This document shows, one piece after another, positions 40,591 through 53,135 of a stretch of 64,000 nucleotides of DNA; the first letter of the stretch is position 1; the number at the start of each line of letters is the position of its first letter. Source of the DNA: Lelliottia wanjuensis. GTDB lineage: Bacteria; Pseudomonadota; Gammaproteobacteria; Enterobacterales; Enterobacteriaceae. The notes below the pieces were generated by a model. It was not told the origin of the DNA. It was given only the letters and a program-made list of their open reading frames with translations, and did no database searches. Both the position numbers and the translations under genes were made by a program. The stretch covers positions 109,261 to 173,260 of the forward strand of contig NZ_JASSOT010000066.1 in assembly GCF_030238365.1 (NCBI RefSeq), written 5' to 3'.

Positions 40591-41910
40591 ATGAACAATG
40601 TTCTGGGATTTATGGAAGCAAAATTGATGCCGCTGGCGGCCAAAACGGCTCAGCAGCGTCATCTGGGTGCCATTCGTGGCGCGTACGTTTCATTCATGCC
40701 ATTTATCATCGTCGGGTCGATCCTGCTGGTGATCTCGTCGTTTCCGAATCAGACCTATCAGCAATTTATGTCGTCAGCCTTCGGCGAAAGCTGGAGCTCG
40801 ATTATCGAGATCCCGTTTAACGCCGTCTTCTCCACCATGTCGCTGTTTATCAGCTTCCTGGTCGCCTTCCGTCTGGCGGAGCATTACGGCGAAGACCGCA
40901 TCTCGTGCGGGATCCTGGCGCTGGTCAGCTTCCTGATCCTGACACCGTTTATCAAAGTGGCGGAGAACGGCGGCATTACCGTGATGCCGGTCGAGTGGAT
41001 TGGCAGTAAAGGGCTGTTCGTGGCGATGATTGGCTCGCTGCTGTGGACGGAGCTGTTCTGCTGGCTGAAGCGCAAAAATCTGGTGATCAAAATGCCAGAG
41101 GGGGTACCGCCCGCGGTGCAGGAGTCTTTTGCCGCGCTGATCCCCGCCCTGGTGGTGATGATCCTGGTGCTGGTGATCCGCATCCTGTTTGAAAACACCC
41201 ATTACCACACCATCCATCAGTTCATCTATGAAGTGGTCGCCACGCCGGTGCGTCACTACGGCACCTCCTATTTCGGCGCGCTGATGACGGTGTTCAGCAT
41301 CACCATTTTGTGGTCCGTGGGCATTAACTCCGGGTCGATGATCAACGGCATCATCCGTCCGCTGTGGATGGAGAACCAGACCGACAACATCGCCGCCATT
41401 CAGGCGGGTGTGACGCCGCCGCACATTATCACCGAACAGTTTTTCGACATGATCTGGATGGGCGGCGCGGGTGCCACGCTGTCGCTGGTGATTGCGATGC
41501 TGATTTTTGCCCGCAGTAAAAACATGCGCGAAGTGGCGCGGCTCGGTGCGGGCGCGTCGGTGTTTAACATCAACGAACCGATTCTATTCGGCCTGCCGGT
41601 GATCATGAACCCGATCATGCTGATTCCGTTTAACCTGGTGCCGCTGGTGTTAGTCACCGTCCAGTATGCGGCGATGAAAATTGGCGCCGTCGCCGTGACG
41701 ACCGGGGTGTTTATTCCCTGGACGCTGCCGCCGGTGATCAGCGGATTTATCGTCACCGGGCACATTAGCGGCAGCGTGATGCAACTGCTCAACCTGCTGA
41801 TCGGCGCGATGCTCTATCTGCCGTTTATGCGCATTCTGGACAAACAGTACCGCGCGGCGGAAATCGCCACCGCGACGCAACCCGAAGCCACACTGGCTAA
41901 ACAGGAGTAA
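40591..41910 (+). CDS. PTS permease subunit IIC, lactose/cellobiose family
   Basis: A 439-residue membrane protein with about ten hydrophobic segments. The family start (EAKLMPLAAKTAQQRHLGAI, RGAYVSFMPFIIVGSILLVI) and the signature GASVFNINEPILFGLPV, the likely sugar-binding loop, are those of the Lac/Cel IIC family (diacetylchitobiose, cellobiose, lactose). No IIA or IIB gene is in this operon, so the phosphoryl donor must come from elsewhere, or the protein moves an unphosphorylated substrate. A GGAG ribosome site precedes the ATG. Three bases separate it from the asparaginase gene. The substrate is not known; the neighbours suggest a sugar-amino acid conjugate. Confidence 0.88.
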   Translation: MNNVLGFMEAKLMPLAAKTAQQRHLGAIRGAYVSFMPFIIVGSILLVISSFPNQTYQQFMSSAFGESWSSIIEIPFNAVFSTMSLFISFLVAFRLAEHYGEDRISCGILALVSFLILTPFIKVAENGGITVMPVEWIGSKGLFVAMIGSLLWTELFCWLKRKNLVIKMPEGVPPAVQESFAALIPALVVMILVLVIRILFENTHYHTIHQFIYEVVATPVRHYGTSYFGALMTVFSITILWSVGINSGSMINGIIRPLWMENQTDNIAAIQAGVTPPHIITEQFFDMIWMGGAGATLSLVIAMLIFARSKNMREVARLGAGASVFNINEPILFGLPVIMNPIMLIPFNLVPLVLVTVQYAAMKIGAVAVTTGVFIPWTLPPVISGFIVTGHISGSVMQLLNLLIGAMLYLPFMRILDKQYRAAEIATATQPEATLAKQE

Positions 41911-41913
41911 AGC

Positions 41914-42867
41914 ATGTGGGGAATTATCGCAACCTGGCGAATGGCGCTGGAAGGAGTGACGGAGTCTGCGTCTGCGCTGGCTGCGGGGAAGCCGGTTTCG
42001 ACGGCGGTAGTGGATGCCGTTGCTGCCGTTGAAGACTTCCCGTTTTACAAGTCCGTCGGCTACGGCGGGCTGCCTACCGAAAATGGCGAGGTGGAACTCG
42101 ACGCCGCCTATATGGACGGCGACACCCTGGCCTTCGGCGCAGTGGGCAACCTGGTGGATATCGCCAACCCGGTGCGGGTCGCTCAGGCGCTCAGCCGCCA
42201 GCGCTACAACAGCCTGCTGGTCGGCCAGGGCGCGCGCGAGTGGGCGCTGAGTCAGGGCTTTTCGGACAAAACCATGCTCACTGACCGGGCGATGCAGCAC
42301 TACCGCAAGCGCTGTCGAGAAACGCTGGATAAGGGCTTAAGCCCCTATGACGGCCACGACACCGTCGGCATTATCGGGCTCGATAAACAGGGTTCGATGA
42401 GCGTTGCCACCTCCACCAGCGGCCTGTTTATGAAAAAACGCGGGCGCATCGGGGATTCACCGATCATCGGTTCAGGTTTTTACTGCGACAGCGAAACGGG
42501 GGCGGCCACCGCCACTGGCGTGGGTGAAGACCTGATGAAAGGCTGCACCAGCTACGAAATCGTCCGCCGCATGGCGCAGGGCATGACGCCGCAGCAGGCC
42601 GCGGATTCCGTGGTCTTCGAGCTGGAAGATAAGCTGATGTCGCGCTTTGGCCGCGTGGGCGATCTCTCGGTGGTGTGCATGAATAACAAAGGCGAGTTTG
42701 GTGCAGCGACCAATATCAAAACCTTCTCGTTTGTGGTCGCTACCGCCACTCAGCCGTTAACCGTTTTTCGCACCGAACGCCTGCGCGAGAAAACCCACTA
42801 TCAGGCCGTGGATGACGAATGGATGCAGGCCTATGCCGCGCGGATCCGCGCCCCGATTGAGGAATAA
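41914..42867 (+). CDS. N4-(beta-N-acetylglucosaminyl)-L-asparaginase family (Ntn hydrolase)
   Basis: A 317-residue Ntn hydrolase of the glycosylasparaginase/isoaspartyl peptidase family. The autoprocessing site and nucleophile are Thr150 in GHDTVGIIGLD; the family motif GDSPIIGSGFYCD follows at about 181-192, and TATGVGEDLMK at about 200-209. HDT-Val and GDSPIIG are the glycosylasparaginase-type versions rather than those of plant-type L-asparaginases. No signal peptide is seen, so it should act in the cytoplasm. Glycosylasparaginases cleave GlcNAc-Asn to GlcNAc (via glucosaminylamine) and aspartate; specificity here is inferred. Confidence 0.85.
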   Translation: MWGIIATWRMALEGVTESASALAAGKPVSTAVVDAVAAVEDFPFYKSVGYGGLPTENGEVELDAAYMDGDTLAFGAVGNLVDIANPVRVAQALSRQRYNSLLVGQGAREWALSQGFSDKTMLTDRAMQHYRKRCRETLDKGLSPYDGHDTVGIIGLDKQGSMSVATSTSGLFMKKRGRIGDSPIIGSGFYCDSETGAATATGVGEDLMKGCTSYEIVRRMAQGMTPQQAADSVVFELEDKLMSRFGRVGDLSVVCMNNKGEFGAATNIKTFSFVVATATQPLTVFRTERLREKTHYQAVDDEWMQAYAARIRAPIEE

Positions 42868-42869
42868 CC

Positions 42870-44297
42870 ATGATCACCTGTGAGCTGATGACCACTCTTG
42901 CAGCAGCAAAACCTGAGACACATCTGCTGGCGCGCCCGTCCTGCGCGCAACTGCCGGATACCGCCCTGATTCGTGAAATGCGTGAACTCACAAGCGTAGC
43001 GGATACGCGCTTCGGCTGCGCGCCCTTCGCTCGCATCACCCTGCTGCCGGACGCCCTGTGGCAGGATGCGCTGACCGACGGATTAGTGAACGCCCTGCGT
43101 CCGCTGTTTGCCACGCCCGTCAGCGAGAATGTGGTGATAGATGTCAGCCATATTCACGACACCGTGCTGGCTCAGGTGCTGCGCTTTCTGTTCAACCAGG
43201 CGCATAAACTCAGTGATTTGCAGCTGAAGAAAAAAGACGACTCTACTGTTCGGATTCGCCACATCGCCGCGCTTTGTCTGCCTGAGCAGCGAGAGCGTTT
43301 GGCGAAAATCATCCAGCAGCAGCAGGCCATCGCCAACGGAATGATCGCCGCGCGTCGTCTGGCGGATACACCGTCCGATCGCTGCACGCCGCAATATGTG
43401 GTCGACGAAGCCCAAACGCTCTGTGCCGCCTTCCCTGCCTTGCGCTGCGAAGTGCTCGATGAAAAACAGATCGTGGAACAAGGTCTTGGTCTGCTGCATG
43501 CCGTGGGCAAAGGGGCCACCTGCCCGCCGCGCCTGCTGGCGATTCATTACGACGGCACAAATGACGGTCCGGTTCGCTGTTACGTCGGCAAAGGGATCAC
43601 TTTTGATACGGGCGGTCTGTGGCTGAAAGAAGGCGCGGGCATGTACACCATGAAGTACGACATGTGCGGCGCGGCTAACGTGTTGGGGCTGATGCTCACG
43701 GTGGCTGAACTCAAACTCCCAGTGAAGATTATGGGCGTGCTGGCGCTGGCGGAAAACGCCATCGGCCCGGACGCCATGCAGCCGGGAACCGTGGCGCGGG
43801 CCTGTAACGGTCTGACGGTGGAGATCAACAATACCGACGCCGAAGGACGACTGGTGCTGGCCGATGCCATCGCCTGGGCGAGCCAGCGGCATCCGCAGGC
43901 GCACTACATCATTGATATGGCAACGTTAACCGGCGCGGTAGTGAAGGCGCTGGGCTATGAGCTGAGCGGATTGATGACGCAGAACGAGATGTTGCGGGAT
44001 CATCTGACCCAGGCAGGGATCAGGAGCGGGGACGAAGTGTGGTCGCTGCCGCTGGACGCGCGGCTGAAAAAGCAGACGGAGAGTACGATTGCCGATCTGT
44101 GCAATACCCCGACCAACAACGCGGCGATCAGCGCGTCAGCGGCGTGGCTATTGCATCATTTTTGTCCGCCGACGATTCCGTGGGCGCACCTGGATATCAG
44201 CGGGACCGCGTTGTGGCGTGAAGGCGGGAGAAGCGTGGCGTCAGGACGGCCGATTCCGTTATTAGTCGAGCATTTGTTAGCGGATATCGAATCGTAG
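42870..44297 (+). CDS. M17 (leucyl aminopeptidase-like) metallopeptidase
   Basis: A 475-residue cytoplasmic peptidase of the PepA family, though not PepA itself. The dinuclear metal site is intact: Lys241 and Asp246 in VGKGITFDTGGL, Asp264 in MKYDMCGAAN, Asp323 and Glu325 with Arg327 in NNTDAEGRLVLADAI. Between them ALAENAIGPDAMQPGTV replaces the usual AENMPSG-type loop. The N-terminal 150 residues differ from PepA. Two bases after the asparaginase stop, so co-translated. It probably releases amino acids from short (glyco)peptides in this operon; that is inference. Confidence 0.86.
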   Translation: MITCELMTTLAAAKPETHLLARPSCAQLPDTALIREMRELTSVADTRFGCAPFARITLLPDALWQDALTDGLVNALRPLFATPVSENVVIDVSHIHDTVLAQVLRFLFNQAHKLSDLQLKKKDDSTVRIRHIAALCLPEQRERLAKIIQQQQAIANGMIAARRLADTPSDRCTPQYVVDEAQTLCAAFPALRCEVLDEKQIVEQGLGLLHAVGKGATCPPRLLAIHYDGTNDGPVRCYVGKGITFDTGGLWLKEGAGMYTMKYDMCGAANVLGLMLTVAELKLPVKIMGVLALAENAIGPDAMQPGTVARACNGLTVEINNTDAEGRLVLADAIAWASQRHPQAHYIIDMATLTGAVVKALGYELSGLMTQNEMLRDHLTQAGIRSGDEVWSLPLDARLKKQTESTIADLCNTPTNNAAISASAAWLLHHFCPPTIPWAHLDISGTALWREGGRSVASGRPIPLLVEHLLADIES

Positions 44298-44362
44298 GCC
44301 CGTGCAAGCGAAGCGCCGCCGGGCAACAAAGCCGGGTGGCGGCTTCGCCTTACCCGGCCTAC
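44294..44362. repeat. Paired REP palindromes between the aminopeptidase gene and hda
   Basis: GTAGGCCCGTGCAAGCGAAG at 44294 and GCCGGGTGGCGGCTTCGCCT at about 44331 are opposite REP units. They overlap the last bases of the aminopeptidase gene and end just before hda, marking the right edge of the island. Confidence 0.82.
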
Positions 44363-44366
44363 GGCT

Positions 44367-45068
44367 CTATAACTTCAACGTCTCTTTCACAAACGGAATG
44401 GTCAGCTTGCGCTGGGCGGTGATAGACGCGTGGTCGAGCTGATCCAGCGTATCAAACAGGGTGCGCATCTCGCGATCCAGCCGTTTTAACAGAAAACGTC
44501 CCACGTCTTCCGGCAGCTCAAACCCGCGTAACCGCGAGCGCAACTGCAGCGCCTGAAGTTTGTCTTCATCGGAGAGCGGCTGCAGCTTGTAAATTTGTCC
44601 CCAGTCGAGACGAGACGCCAGGTCCGGTAATCCGAGATTCAGCTGGCGTGGTGGGCGATCGCCGGTGATCAGCAACCGGGTTTTCCCCGATTCCAGAATC
44701 CGGTTGTAGAGGTTAAACATCGCCATTTCCCACAGCTCATCCCCGGCGATGCATTCGATATTGTCGATGCAAACCAGCGAAAGATGTTCCATGCCGTCGA
44801 GCACTTCCGGGACAAACCAGGTGCGCTTATCCAGCGGCACGTAGCCTACCGCGTCGCCGCGCTGGGAAAGCTCCGCGCAGGCGGCGTGCAGCAGATGGCT
44901 GCGTCCCGCGCCTTCGCGTGACCAGATATAAATGTATCCGCTGTGCTCCTGGCGTAACACGTTTTGCAGTGCAGCCAGTAAAGAGGGGTTATCGCCCGGC
45001 CAGAAACTCGCGAAAGTTTCGTCGTCAGGAAGATAAAGTGGCAGAGAGAGCTGTGCCGGTCCGTTCAG
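44367..45068 (-). CDS. hda: DnaA inactivator Hda, probable CTG start
   Basis: AAA+ protein that with the beta clamp stimulates ATP hydrolysis by DnaA after initiation. Starting at CTG 45068 gives 233 residues, the E. coli length, and puts the clamp-binding motif QLSLPLYLP near residue 5. A GAGGT ribosome site lies five bases upstream. The P-loop is [14 protein letters not shown]; the Walker B is LVCIDNIE; sensor regions follow. E. coli hda is reported to start at CTG too. An in-frame ATG at 45116 would add 16 residues and shift the clamp motif inward. The uraA-hda order matches E. coli. Confidence 0.93.
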   Translation of the reverse strand: MNGPAQLSLPLYLPDDETFASFWPGDNPSLLAALQNVLRQEHSGYIYIWSREGAGRSHLLHAACAELSQRGDAVGYVPLDKRTWFVPEVLDGMEHLSLVCIDNIECIAGDELWEMAMFNLYNRILESGKTRLLITGDRPPRQLNLGLPDLASRLDWGQIYKLQPLSDEDKLQALQLRSRLRGFELPEDVGRFLLKRLDREMRTLFDTLDQLDHASITAQRKLTIPFVKETLKL

Positions 45069-45135
45069 AAATACCTCGATCAAGGTCTCACATAAAATCG
45101 GGAGGGAGTTTATCACGGAACCCGCGATGAGAGAA

Positions 45136-45156
45136 CCGGGCGGATCGTCCGCCCGG
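45136..45156. terminator. GC-rich hairpin between uraA and hda
   Basis: Perfect nine-base stem CCGGGCGGA / TCCGCCCGG with a TCG loop, eight bases beyond the uraA stop. The T run is poor, so it may be a weak terminator or an RNA stabiliser. Confidence 0.6.
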
Positions 45157-45164
45157 ATTCAGGA

Positions 45165-46454
45165 TCAATGTGACGCTTTTTCGCTCTCCTGAGCGTCCAG
45201 CACTTCTTCTTCCGGGCGAAGCACAGAGATCAGCTTGAAGATCAGGCTCAGGCCCACGCCAACGATAGTCGCCAGCGCCATTCCTTTCAGCTCTGCCGCA
45301 CCGATGTGCACCTTCGCGCCGCTCACGCCGATGATCAGGATAACGGAGGTCAGGATCAGGTTCTGCGTTTTGTTGTAATCCACTTTGGATTCAATCAGCA
45401 CGCGAATACCGGACGCACCAATCACCCCGTACAGCAGCAGAGAGACACCACCGATCACCGGAACCGGGATAATCTGGATCGCCGCCGCCAGTTTCCCGAC
45501 GCAGGAGAGCAGAATCGCAAAGATCGCCGCTCCGCCAATCACCCAGGTACTGTAGACGCGGGTAATCGCCATCACGCCGATGTTCTCACCGTAGGTGGTG
45601 TTTGGCGTGGAGCCGAAGAAACCGGAGATCATGGTCGACAGACCGTTGGCAAACATCGAACGGTGCAGGCCAGGGTCGCGGATCAGATCTTTTTTGACGA
45701 TGTTCGCCGTCACCACCAGGTGGCCGACGTGCTCGGCAATCACCACCAGCGCTGCAGGCAGGATGGTGAAGATCGCAAACCACTCAAAGCGTGGCGTGTA
45801 GAAGGTTGGCAGCGCGAACCAGTGCGCCTGGGCAATCGGGGAGGTATCCACCACGCCCATCGCGAAGGAGAGCGCGTAGCCCGCCAGCACCCCAATCAGA
45901 ATCGGGATAATCGCCAGGAAACCGCGGAACAGCACCGAACCGAAGACGGTCACGCCCAGAGTCACCAGCGAAATAATGATGGTTTTGGATTCCGGGGATT
46001 GTCCGTCCGCAGGCAGCAGACCAGCCATGTTCGCCGCCACACCCGCAAGCTCGAGGCCGATGACGGCAACGATTGCGCCCATCGCCGCAGGCGGGAACAT
46101 CACGTCCAGCCAGCCGGTCCCGGCTTTCTTCACAATGAAAGCCACCAGGCAGAACAGCGCGCCACACATAATAAAACCGCCCAGCGCCACTTCGTAGCCT
46201 AACGGCAGCAGCAGCAGGACCGGGGAGATAAACGCAAAGCTGGAGCCCAGATACGCCGGGATTTTGCCTTTACAGATGAAAAGGTACAGCAGCGTGCCGA
46301 CGCCGTTGAACAGCAGTACGGTGGCCGGGTTGATGTGAAACAGGATGGGCACCAGTACGGTTGCGCCAAACATGGCAAACAAGTGCTGCAAACTAAGCGG
46401 GATCGTCTGCAAAAGCGGCGGTCTTTCACTCACCCCGATAGTACGGCGCGTCAT
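45165..46454 (-). CDS. uraA: Uracil:proton symporter UraA (NCS2)
   Basis: Inner-membrane uracil transporter, 429 residues as in E. coli. About 14 hydrophobic segments; uracil-binding residues in NCS2 carriers lie in VIAEHVGHL (Glu) and TTYGENIGVMAITRV (Glu), both present. It is co-directional with upp, which phosphoribosylates the imported uracil; a terminator in the gap shows that some transcripts stop after upp. Confidence 0.96.
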   Translation of the reverse strand: MTRRTIGVSERPPLLQTIPLSLQHLFAMFGATVLVPILFHINPATVLLFNGVGTLLYLFICKGKIPAYLGSSFAFISPVLLLLPLGYEVALGGFIMCGALFCLVAFIVKKAGTGWLDVMFPPAAMGAIVAVIGLELAGVAANMAGLLPADGQSPESKTIIISLVTLGVTVFGSVLFRGFLAIIPILIGVLAGYALSFAMGVVDTSPIAQAHWFALPTFYTPRFEWFAIFTILPAALVVIAEHVGHLVVTANIVKKDLIRDPGLHRSMFANGLSTMISGFFGSTPNTTYGENIGVMAITRVYSTWVIGGAAIFAILLSCVGKLAAAIQIIPVPVIGGVSLLLYGVIGASGIRVLIESKVDYNKTQNLILTSVILIIGVSGAKVHIGAAELKGMALATIVGVGLSLIFKLISVLRPEEEVLDAQESEKASH

Positions 46455-46496
46455 AGTGTTTTCCTCTAAGTATTGTGAGTTGTTTGTGTTTTATTC

Positions 46497-46528
46497 AAAA
46501 AAAAGCCGACTATCAAAGTCGGCTTCTT
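46497..46528 (-). terminator. Terminator between upp and uraA
   Basis: AAGCCGAC / GTCGGCTT stem with a TATCAAA-type loop; the upp strand ends in eight T. It sits 14 bases beyond the upp stop and must lower read-through into uraA. Confidence 0.85.
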
Positions 46529-46541
46529 TATCGTTATTCGA

Positions 46542-47168
46542 TCACTTCGTACCAAAAATCTTGTCGCCGGCATCGCCGAGCCCCGGGATGATGTACCCGT
46601 GCTCGTTCAGCCCCTGGTCGATAGAGGCGGTATACAGCTCAACGTCCGGGTGCGCTTTTTCCAGCGCCGCGATACCTTCCGGTGCCGCAACCAGTACCAG
46701 CACCTTGATGCTGTTACAGCCGGCATTTTTCAGCAGGTCGATGGTGGCGATCATGGAGCCGCCGGTGGCGAGCATTGGGTCAACGACCAGCGCCATACGC
46801 TCGTCGATGTTAGACACCAGCTTCTGGAAATACGGGACGGGTTCGAGAGTTTCTTCGTTACGGTAGATACCGACTACGCTGATACGCGCGCTCGGTACGT
46901 GCTCCAGCACGCCTTCCATCATGCCCAGACCTGCGCGCAGGATTGGCACCACGGTAATTTTTTTACCTTTGATCTGCTCAACCTGGACCGGGCCGTTCCA
47001 GCCTTCGATGGTCACTTTTTCAGTTTCCAGGTCAGACGTTGCTTCGTAAGTCAGTAAGCTTCCAACTTCAGAGGCCAGTTCGCGAAAACGCTTCGTGCTG
47101 ATGTCATGCTCACGCATCAGGCCCAGCTTGTGTTTAACGAGTGGGTGTTTCACTTCCACAATCTTCAT
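46542..47168 (-). CDS. upp: Uracil phosphoribosyltransferase Upp
   Basis: Converts uracil and PRPP to [23 protein letters not shown] at 47168 gives 208 residues, the E. coli length; an ATG two codons upstream also exists. The PRPP-binding loop [16 protein letters not shown] and the uracil-binding segment [19 protein letters not shown] are intact. GTP and uracil stimulate the enzyme in E. coli. uraA follows on the same strand. Confidence 0.97.
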   Translation of the reverse strand: MKIVEVKHPLVKHKLGLMREHDISTKRFRELASEVGSLLTYEATSDLETEKVTIEGWNGPVQVEQIKGKKITVVPILRAGLGMMEGVLEHVPSARISVVGIYRNEETLEPVPYFQKLVSNIDERMALVVDPMLATGGSMIATIDLLKNAGCNSIKVLVLVAAPEGIAALEKAHPDVELYTASIDQGLNEHGYIIPGLGDAGDKIFGTK

Positions 47169-47344
47169 TCTCATTCTCCTCTGAGGTGGCTACCGCAAAA
47201 AAAATCGCCGGATTATACCGCTTTTTTCCGGGTTCGCCATACCCATCTTGCTTGATGCCGATCAAGCAAAGTGGATTAGGGAGCGATAGTGAGTATAAAA
47301 CAGGAAAAAAAAGAAGGGAGTTTTGCCGGGTGGAGGTAAAGGCA

Positions 47345-47369
47345 AAACGGCAACCCGGTTGCCGTTTTT
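47345..47369 (-). terminator. Probable terminator downstream of the bglA-like gene
   Basis: CGGCAAC / GTTGCCG stem (extendable by A:T pairs) with a CCG loop and T runs on both strands, lying 93 bases beyond the 6-phospho-beta-glucosidase stop and upstream of upp. Confidence 0.65.
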
Positions 47370-47379
47370 GGTGTTTGCG

Positions 47380-47460
47380 CCCTCTCCCGTGGGAGAGGGT
47401 CGGGGTGAGGGCACCAGACCGCAGAGGCTTATGGCCCGTGCAAGCGCAGCGCCGCCGGGC
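47380..47460. repeat. CCCTCTCC-type repeat followed by a single REP palindrome
   Basis: CCCTCTCCCGTGGGAGAGGG with the tail TCGGGGTGAGGG (47380-47412) resembles the copies near 8869 and 28634. A REP unit GGCCCGTGCAAGCGCAGCGC follows at 47433-47460 and runs up to the bglA-like stop codon. Confidence 0.75.
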
Positions 47461-47462
47461 GA

Positions 47463-48932
<1,470 letters not shown>

Positions 48933-48937
48933 TTACA

Positions 48938-48949
48938 GAAACCGGTTTC
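48938..48949. promoter_or_regulatory. LacI/GalR-family operator (AscG type), proximal
   Basis: GAAACCGGTTTC, a perfect 12-base palindrome, 45 bases upstream of the bglA-like start. It matches the core of the AscG consensus TGAAACCGGTTTCA. A TTGACT at 48950-48955 on the gene strand abuts it and could be the -35 element. Confidence 0.8.
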
Positions 48950-48994
48950 AGTCAAATCATGTGCAATGGCTTAGCCTGTTGCAAGCAGATTACC

Positions 48995-49006
48995 GAAACC
49001 GGTTTC
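48995..49006. promoter_or_regulatory. LacI/GalR-family operator (AscG type), distal
   Basis: A second identical GAAACCGGTTTC, centre to centre 57 bases from the first. Paired identical operators permit repressor looping, as in gal and asc systems. No regulator gene of this family is in the window. Confidence 0.8.
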
Positions 49007-49091
49007 ATTTTCGTGAACGGTATCAAGTTTGTCCTCGCCCAATGCAAAAATGTGTAAATTTTCAGCGACTTTTTTTGACCGCAGAATAGGC

Positions 49092-49107
49092 TCGCAAACG
49101 TTTGCCT
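49092..49107 (+). promoter_or_regulatory. PurR operator of purM-purN
   Basis: TCGCAAACGTTTGCCT agrees with the PurR consensus ACGCAAACGTTTGCGT at 14 of 16 positions and lies 57 bases upstream of the purM start. Confidence 0.88.
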
Positions 49108-49160
49108 GGACTGTTAGAATTGCGCCGATTTTTCTTACTATGCTATGCGTGGGGACTTAA

Positions 49161-50839
<1,679 letters not shown>

Positions 50840-50847
50840 TCTGTTTT

Positions 50848-50915
50848 GCCCGGCGGCGCTGCGCTTGCACGGGCCTACGGTTTTTGTAGGTCGGGTAAGC
50901 GCAGCGCCACCCGAC
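50848..50915. repeat. Paired REP palindromes between purN and ppk
   Basis: Opposite REP units, GCCCGGCGGCGCTGCGCTTG at 50848 and GTAGGTCGGGTAAGCGCAGC at 50886, as at 3234. They separate purMN from the Pho-regulated ppk-ppx operon. Confidence 0.85.
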
Positions 50916-50965
50916 ACGCCTTCATCCCCCACCAACTCCCTAAATTCCCCCAGAAAAAAAATTAA

Positions 50966-50985
50966 CTGTCATACTTTTCTGGCAC
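50966..50985 (+). promoter_or_regulatory. Pho box upstream of ppk
   Basis: CTGTCATACTTTTCTGGCAC fits the PhoB box of two CTGTCAT-type seven-mers separated by four bases, the second imperfect. It lies 87 bases upstream of the ppk start, as described for E. coli ppk. Confidence 0.7.
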
Positions 50986-51071
50986 AGTTGGACATCTCGT
51001 GTCAAAGCTCGCCATAATAGAATCGAGACGGATTTGCTGCGTCCCGTGATTGAAACGGAGTGTAAGTTGTA

Positions 51072-53132
51072 ATGGGTCAGGAAAAGTTATACATCGAGAA
51101 AGAGCTAAGCTGGTTGGCGTTCAACGAACGTGTGCTTCAGGAAGCGGCTGATAAAAGCAATCCGCTGATTGAGCGTATGCGTTTTCTGGGTATTTATTCC
51201 AATAACCTGGATGAATTCTACAAGGTCCGTTTTGCCGAACTGAAACGGCGGATCATCATCAGCGAAGAGCAAGGTCTGAACTCCCATTCACGCCATCTGC
51301 TGGGAAAAATCCAGGCGCGCGTCCTGAAAGCGGACCAGGAATTTGACGGTCTGTATAACGAGCTGCTGCTCGAGATGGCACGCAACCAAATCTTCCTGAT
51401 TAATGAACGTCAGCTTTCCGCCAATCAACAAACCTGGCTGCGCCACTACTTCAAACACTATCTGCGCCAGCACATCACCCCTATTCTTATCAATCGCGAA
51501 ACGGATCTGGTGCAGTTCCTGAAAGATGACTACACCTATCTGGCGGTTGAGATTATTCGTGGGGACTCCATTCGCTATGCGCTGCTGGAGATCCCGTCGG
51601 ACAAAGTCCCGCGCTTTGTGAACCTGCCGCCGGAAACGCCGCGCCGCCGCAAGCCGATGATCCTGCTTGATAACATCCTGCGCTACTGCCTCGACGATAT
51701 TTTCAAAGGCTTCTTCGATTACGACGCGCTGAACGCCTATTCCATGAAAATGACCCGTGACGCCGAGTACGACCTGGTGCACGAGATGGAAGCCAGCCTG
51801 ATGGAGCTGATGTCCTCCAGCCTGAAACAACGTCTGACCGCCGAACCGGTGCGCTTTGTGTATCAGCGCGACATGCCGGACGCGATGGTCGAAATGCTGC
51901 GCGACAAGCTGACCATCTCCCGCTACGATTCCATCGTGCCAGGCGGGCGTTACCACAACTTTAAAGACTTTATTGGCTTCCCGAACGTCGGCAAAGCCAA
52001 TCTGGTCAACAAACCGCTGCCGCGCCTGCGCCATATCTGGTTCGATAAATTCCGTAACGGATTCGACGCCATCCGCGAGCGCGACGTACTGCTTTACTAT
52101 CCGTACCACACCTTTGAGCACGTGCTGGAACTGCTGCGCCAGGCCTCGTTCGACCCGAACGTGCTGGCGATCAAAATCAACATCTACCGCGTGGCAAAAG
52201 ACTCGCGCATTATTGATGCGATGATCCACGCCGCGCACAACGGTAAAAAAGTGACGGTGGTGGTTGAGCTGCAGGCGCGTTTCGACGAAGAGGCAAACAT
52301 CCACTGGGCGCGTCGTCTGACGGAAGCCGGTGTACACGTCATCTTCTCCGCCCCTGGCCTGAAAATTCACGCCAAGCTGTTCCTGATTTCCCGAAAAGAA
52401 GGCGACGACGTGGTGCGCTACGCCCACATCGGGACCGGTAACTTTAACGAGAAAACCGCGCGACTCTATACGGACTACTCGCTGCTGACCGCCGACGCGC
52501 GCATCACCAACGAAGTGCGTCGGGTGTTTAACTTCATCGAAAACCCGTACCGCCCGGTGAGCTTCGACTATCTGCTGGTCTCCCCGCAGAACTCGCGCCG
52601 CCTGCTGTATGCGATGATCGACAAAGAGATCGCCGCTGCGCAAAAAGGTGAACCGTCGGGTATCACGCTCAAACTAAACAACCTGGTCGACAAAGGTCTG
52701 GTGGATCGCCTGTATGCGGCCTCCAGCACCGGTGTGCCGGTGAATTTACTGATCCGCGGCATGTGCTCGTTGATTCCAGAACTGGAAGGCATCAGCGACA
52801 ATATTCGCGTGACCAGCATCGTGGACCGTTATCTGGAACACGACAGGATCTATATTTTTGAAAACGGTGGCGATAAACAGGTGTATCTCTCTTCCGCGGA
52901 CTGGATGACGCGTAATATTGATTACCGAATTGAAGTCGCCACCCCGCTGCTGGACCCGCGTCTCAAGCAGCAAATCCTCGATATTATTGAGCTGCAACTC
53001 AGCGACACAGTGAAGGCTCGCTATATCGACAAAGAACTGAGTAACCGCTACGTGCAGCGCGGCAACCGCCGTAAAGTGCGCTCACAACTGGCGATTTACG
53101 ACTATATCAAATCACTCGAGCAACCTGATTAA
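51072..53132 (+). CDS. ppk: Polyphosphate kinase Ppk1
   Basis: Reversibly polymerises the ATP gamma-phosphate into polyphosphate. 686 residues, two fewer than in E. coli. The four Ppk domains are recognisable, starting [20 protein letters not shown]; the phosphorylated-histidine region is [12 protein letters not shown] and [20 protein letters not shown]. Three bases separate its stop from ppx. Confidence 0.97.
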   Translation: MGQEKLYIEKELSWLAFNERVLQEAADKSNPLIERMRFLGIYSNNLDEFYKVRFAELKRRIIISEEQGLNSHSRHLLGKIQARVLKADQEFDGLYNELLLEMARNQIFLINERQLSANQQTWLRHYFKHYLRQHITPILINRETDLVQFLKDDYTYLAVEIIRGDSIRYALLEIPSDKVPRFVNLPPETPRRRKPMILLDNILRYCLDDIFKGFFDYDALNAYSMKMTRDAEYDLVHEMEASLMELMSSSLKQRLTAEPVRFVYQRDMPDAMVEMLRDKLTISRYDSIVPGGRYHNFKDFIGFPNVGKANLVNKPLPRLRHIWFDKFRNGFDAIRERDVLLYYPYHTFEHVLELLRQASFDPNVLAIKINIYRVAKDSRIIDAMIHAAHNGKKVTVVVELQARFDEEANIHWARRLTEAGVHVIFSAPGLKIHAKLFLISRKEGDDVVRYAHIGTGNFNEKTARLYTDYSLLTADARITNEVRRVFNFIENPYRPVSFDYLLVSPQNSRRLLYAMIDKEIAAAQKGEPSGITLKLNNLVDKGLVDRLYAASSTGVPVNLLIRGMCSLIPELEGISDNIRVTSIVDRYLEHDRIYIFENGGDKQVYLSSADWMTRNIDYRIEVATPLLDPRLKQQILDIIELQLSDTVKARYIDKELSNRYVQRGNRRKVRSQLAIYDYIKSLEQPD

Positions 53133-53135
53133 CCT

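Noticed and set aside
45069..45116. ATG start for hda at 45116
   Set aside because: Would add 16 unconserved residues before the clamp-binding motif and has a poorer ribosome site than the CTG at 45068.
47345..47369. Riboswitch-like or leader structure upstream of upp
   Set aside because: The hairpin is better explained as the terminator of the bglA-like gene; no aptamer-like structure was evident.
51288..52643. 451-codon frame antisense to ppk
   Set aside because: Shadow of ppk with the same compositional bias; no start context.
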